The position numbers and the translations under genes were made by a program. Shown here one piece after another: positions 5,054 through 6,504 of a DNA stretch of 6,504 nucleotides. The DNA comes from Pseudomonadota bacterium. Lineage in GTDB: Bacteria > Pseudomonadota > Gammaproteobacteria > Pseudomonadales > Cellvibrionaceae. The DNA lies in contig JAEZGT010000164.1 of NCBI GenBank assembly GCA_023416875.1, positions 1 through 6,504 of the forward strand, written 5' to 3'. Each line of letters begins with the position of its first letter. Position 1 is the stretch's first letter. Under the pieces are notes generated by a model. That model saw only the letters and a list, made by a program, of their open reading frames with translations, was not told where the DNA came from and ran no database searches.

Positions 5054-6403
5054 CTAAGGCGATTCTGTTATTACAGTGTCACCATCACGCTGCAGTTTAT
5101 GGATATGCCTTTTGCAAACCAAAATTCCCAATGCGGCTATCAGCCCTGCACCGATAAAGGTTCCGCAGAATACGCCAAACGGCCCGCCCCAAACACCGCC
5201 AAAATAAGCAAAAGGTATGGTCCCAACCGTCGCCTTGCCGAAATTAAACTGAGTGGCATAGATCGCGGCCCGCAGGTTGTTAAAAAGTGCGTTGGTCACG
5301 AAAGTGGTGCCATTGAAAAGAAAAATCAGGCTGAAGCCATAACAGAACCAGCGCACCATATCCGCCGTTAAACCTGACACTTTAAATGCACTGATTAACC
5401 AGGGAGTGGCGAGCAGTAGTAAGCCGCAGGCGACGGCGCAATAAATCAGTACGAACATCAGACTTTTATACAAGGTTTCGAAAATGCGCCCGAATTGATG
5501 TGCGCCTAAATTCTGCGCCGCTATAGGACCTATTGCTCCAGATAGGGCAAACAGCCCGGCGAAGGCGACCGGTTGCAAGCGGCCTACAATCGCCTGACCG
5601 GCAACGGCTTCGTCACCGAAACTCGCCATCACATAGGTGACATACGCAAGGCCGATAGGAGTGGATAAATTGGTGAGGACTGCGGGAAAGGCGATGGCGA
5701 AATAGCGTTTGATATCGCCCGCTAATTTGGGCATTTGAATTTTGCCGAGCAGTTGATGACGTTTGAGGATAAGCCACAGGCCGAAGCCGGCCATTGCAAA
5801 GCGGGCGCAAACCGTGGCGACGGCGGCGCCGCGAATTTCCCAATCCAGGGCAAAAATAAAAATCGGGTCCAACACCGCGTTTACCCCTGCTGCGATCAGA
5901 GTGAGGTTCATGGCGTTCTTGGCTTCACCCAGTGCGCGCAGCACGCCTCCGCAGGCCATGGCCACCGCCATAACCGGCATGCTGGGCAGAATGATCGCCA
6001 TATACGCAATCGCGAGGTCTTTCGCTGTGCCGCTGGCGCCGAGCCAATCCAGGATCTGGTCCATGCACAATAACAATGCCGCTATGGTAGGAATGGTCGT
6101 GACAACAATGGCGAGCAGGATATGGGTGATCTGACGCTTCGCGGAATCTTTATCACCTTTGCCGACGACCTGCGCCACCAACGCGCTGCAGCCGATGGAA
6201 AGACCAATGCCAAGGGAAAGCGTAAAAAACAGAATCGAGCCGGCGTAGCCGATGGCTGCATTGATTTCGACCTGACCCAGCAGGCTGAGAAAATACATAT
6301 CGGCTAGATCCACGAGAAAGAGGGCAACCAGCCCCACGGTACCCGACAGAGTCATTACATTGATATGGCGAAAAATGGAGCCGTGGGTGAACTTCGCTTG
6401 CAT
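5054..6403 (-). CDS. MATE family multidrug/metabolite efflux transporter
   Basis: 449-residue inner-membrane antiporter with about twelve hydrophobic segments, the normal size for the family. MATE proteins export cationic drugs, dyes or metabolites in exchange for H+ or Na+. Visible family features are the N-terminal membrane helix with acidic residues (Asp32 and Asp35 in VDLADMYFLSLLG, where cation-coupling acids occur in NorM-like proteins), the ALVAQVVGKGD loop near 74-84, VLDPIFIFAL at 177-186, RGAAVAT at 191-197, and the matching second-half loop IAAQNLGAHQFGR that reflects the internal two-fold repeat. The TAG stop is at 5056-5054. The ATG 6403 gives the expected short cytoplasmic start, but its ribosome binding site is poor. 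Substrate cannot be told from sequence. It runs in the same direction as the TonB cluster without a visible terminator between, but functional connection is unproven. Confidence 0.93.
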   Translation of the reverse strand: MQAKFTHGSIFRHINVMTLSGTVGLVALFLVDLADMYFLSLLGQVEINAAIGYAGSILFFTLSLGIGLSIGCSALVAQVVGKGDKDSAKRQITHILLAIVVTTIPTIAALLLCMDQILDWLGASGTAKDLAIAYMAIILPSMPVMAVAMACGGVLRALGEAKNAMNLTLIAAGVNAVLDPIFIFALDWEIRGAAVATVCARFAMAGFGLWLILKRHQLLGKIQMPKLAGDIKRYFAIAFPAVLTNLSTPIGLAYVTYVMASFGDEAVAGQAIVGRLQPVAFAGLFALSGAIGPIAAQNLGAHQFGRIFETLYKSLMFVLIYCAVACGLLLLATPWLISAFKVSGLTADMVRWFCYGFSLIFLFNGTTFVTNALFNNLRAAIYATQFNFGKATVGTIPFAYFGGVWGGPFGVFCGTFIGAGLIAALGILVCKRHIHKLQRDGDTVITESP

Positions 6404-6468
6404 GCCTGACTACCGCAACAAAGGGGAGGCTAGGTTAACAGTCTTGCTGGCGCCCAACCACGCGCTTC
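6404..6468. other. MATE upstream region, no clear signal
   Basis: The bases before the MATE start hold no open frame of note and no strong minus-strand promoter. TTGACC on the minus strand (6469-6474) resembles a -35 box but has no -10 at the right distance. Confidence 0.35.
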
Positions 6469-6497
6469 TGGTCAAAAAACAGGCGCGCAAGTACAAT
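6469..6497 (+). promoter_or_regulatory. Candidate sigma-70 promoter for a divergent gene beyond the window
   Basis: TGGTCA (6469-6474; four of six -35 bases), a 17-base spacer, then TACAAT (6492-6497; five of six -10 bases), followed by a GC-rich GCGCGGC stretch like the discriminator of stringently controlled promoters. It points away from the MATE gene and out of the window. The target gene cannot be seen. Confidence 0.4.
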
Positions 6498-6504
6498 GCG
6501 CGGC

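Noticed and set aside
4722..5157. Plus-strand frames opposite the small gene and the MATE end
   Set aside because: They cross into the confirmed MATE gene in antisense and show no recognisable domain.

Overview
The window carries bacterial DNA of roughly balanced base composition, densely coded and with no mobile element, tRNA, rRNA or CRISPR array that I can see. The protein content (type I methionine aminopeptidase, a TonB/ExbB/ExbD/ExbD/TPR cluster, a MATE transporter) points to a Gram-negative proteobacterium. The cluster layout and protein style suggest a gammaproteobacterium, possibly of the Cellvibrio/Saccharophagus/Teredinibacter type. The genus-level guess is inference and was not checked against any database.

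Layout, left to right: the 3' part of a methionine aminopeptidase gene (plus strand, 1-603) converges on everything else, which is on the minus strand. A hairpin plus T-tract (602-627) ends the minus-strand transcripts and reaches into the map stop codon. In transcription order the minus strand holds a MATE-family efflux transporter (6403-5054), a short gap with a possible promoter and a perfect palindrome, a small unrecognised secreted protein (4961-4662), a 211-base structured gap, then tonB (4450-3836), exbB (3759-2833), exbD copy 1 (2761-2345), exbD copy 2 (2328-1909) and a periplasmic TPR protein (1900-638). The right edge has a candidate plus-strand promoter for a divergent gene outside the window.

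The core of the window is a complete TonB energy-transduction system. ExbB and ExbD form the proton-driven inner-membrane motor. TonB spans the periplasm and opens outer-membrane TonB-dependent receptors, which take up siderophores, vitamins or glycans. Two different ExbD proteins are encoded in tandem, both keeping the membrane aspartate, and a secreted TPR protein closes the operon. Spacing tightens downstream (76, 71, 16, 8 bases between genes), and the last ribosome binding site overlaps the preceding stop codon.

The least explained parts are the structured tonB leader, with two mutually exclusive hairpins and an AT-rich palindrome, and the small cysteine-containing secreted protein with a palindrome in front of it. 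I do not see a clearly novel defence or mobile system; the cluster architecture itself is known from other proteobacteria.
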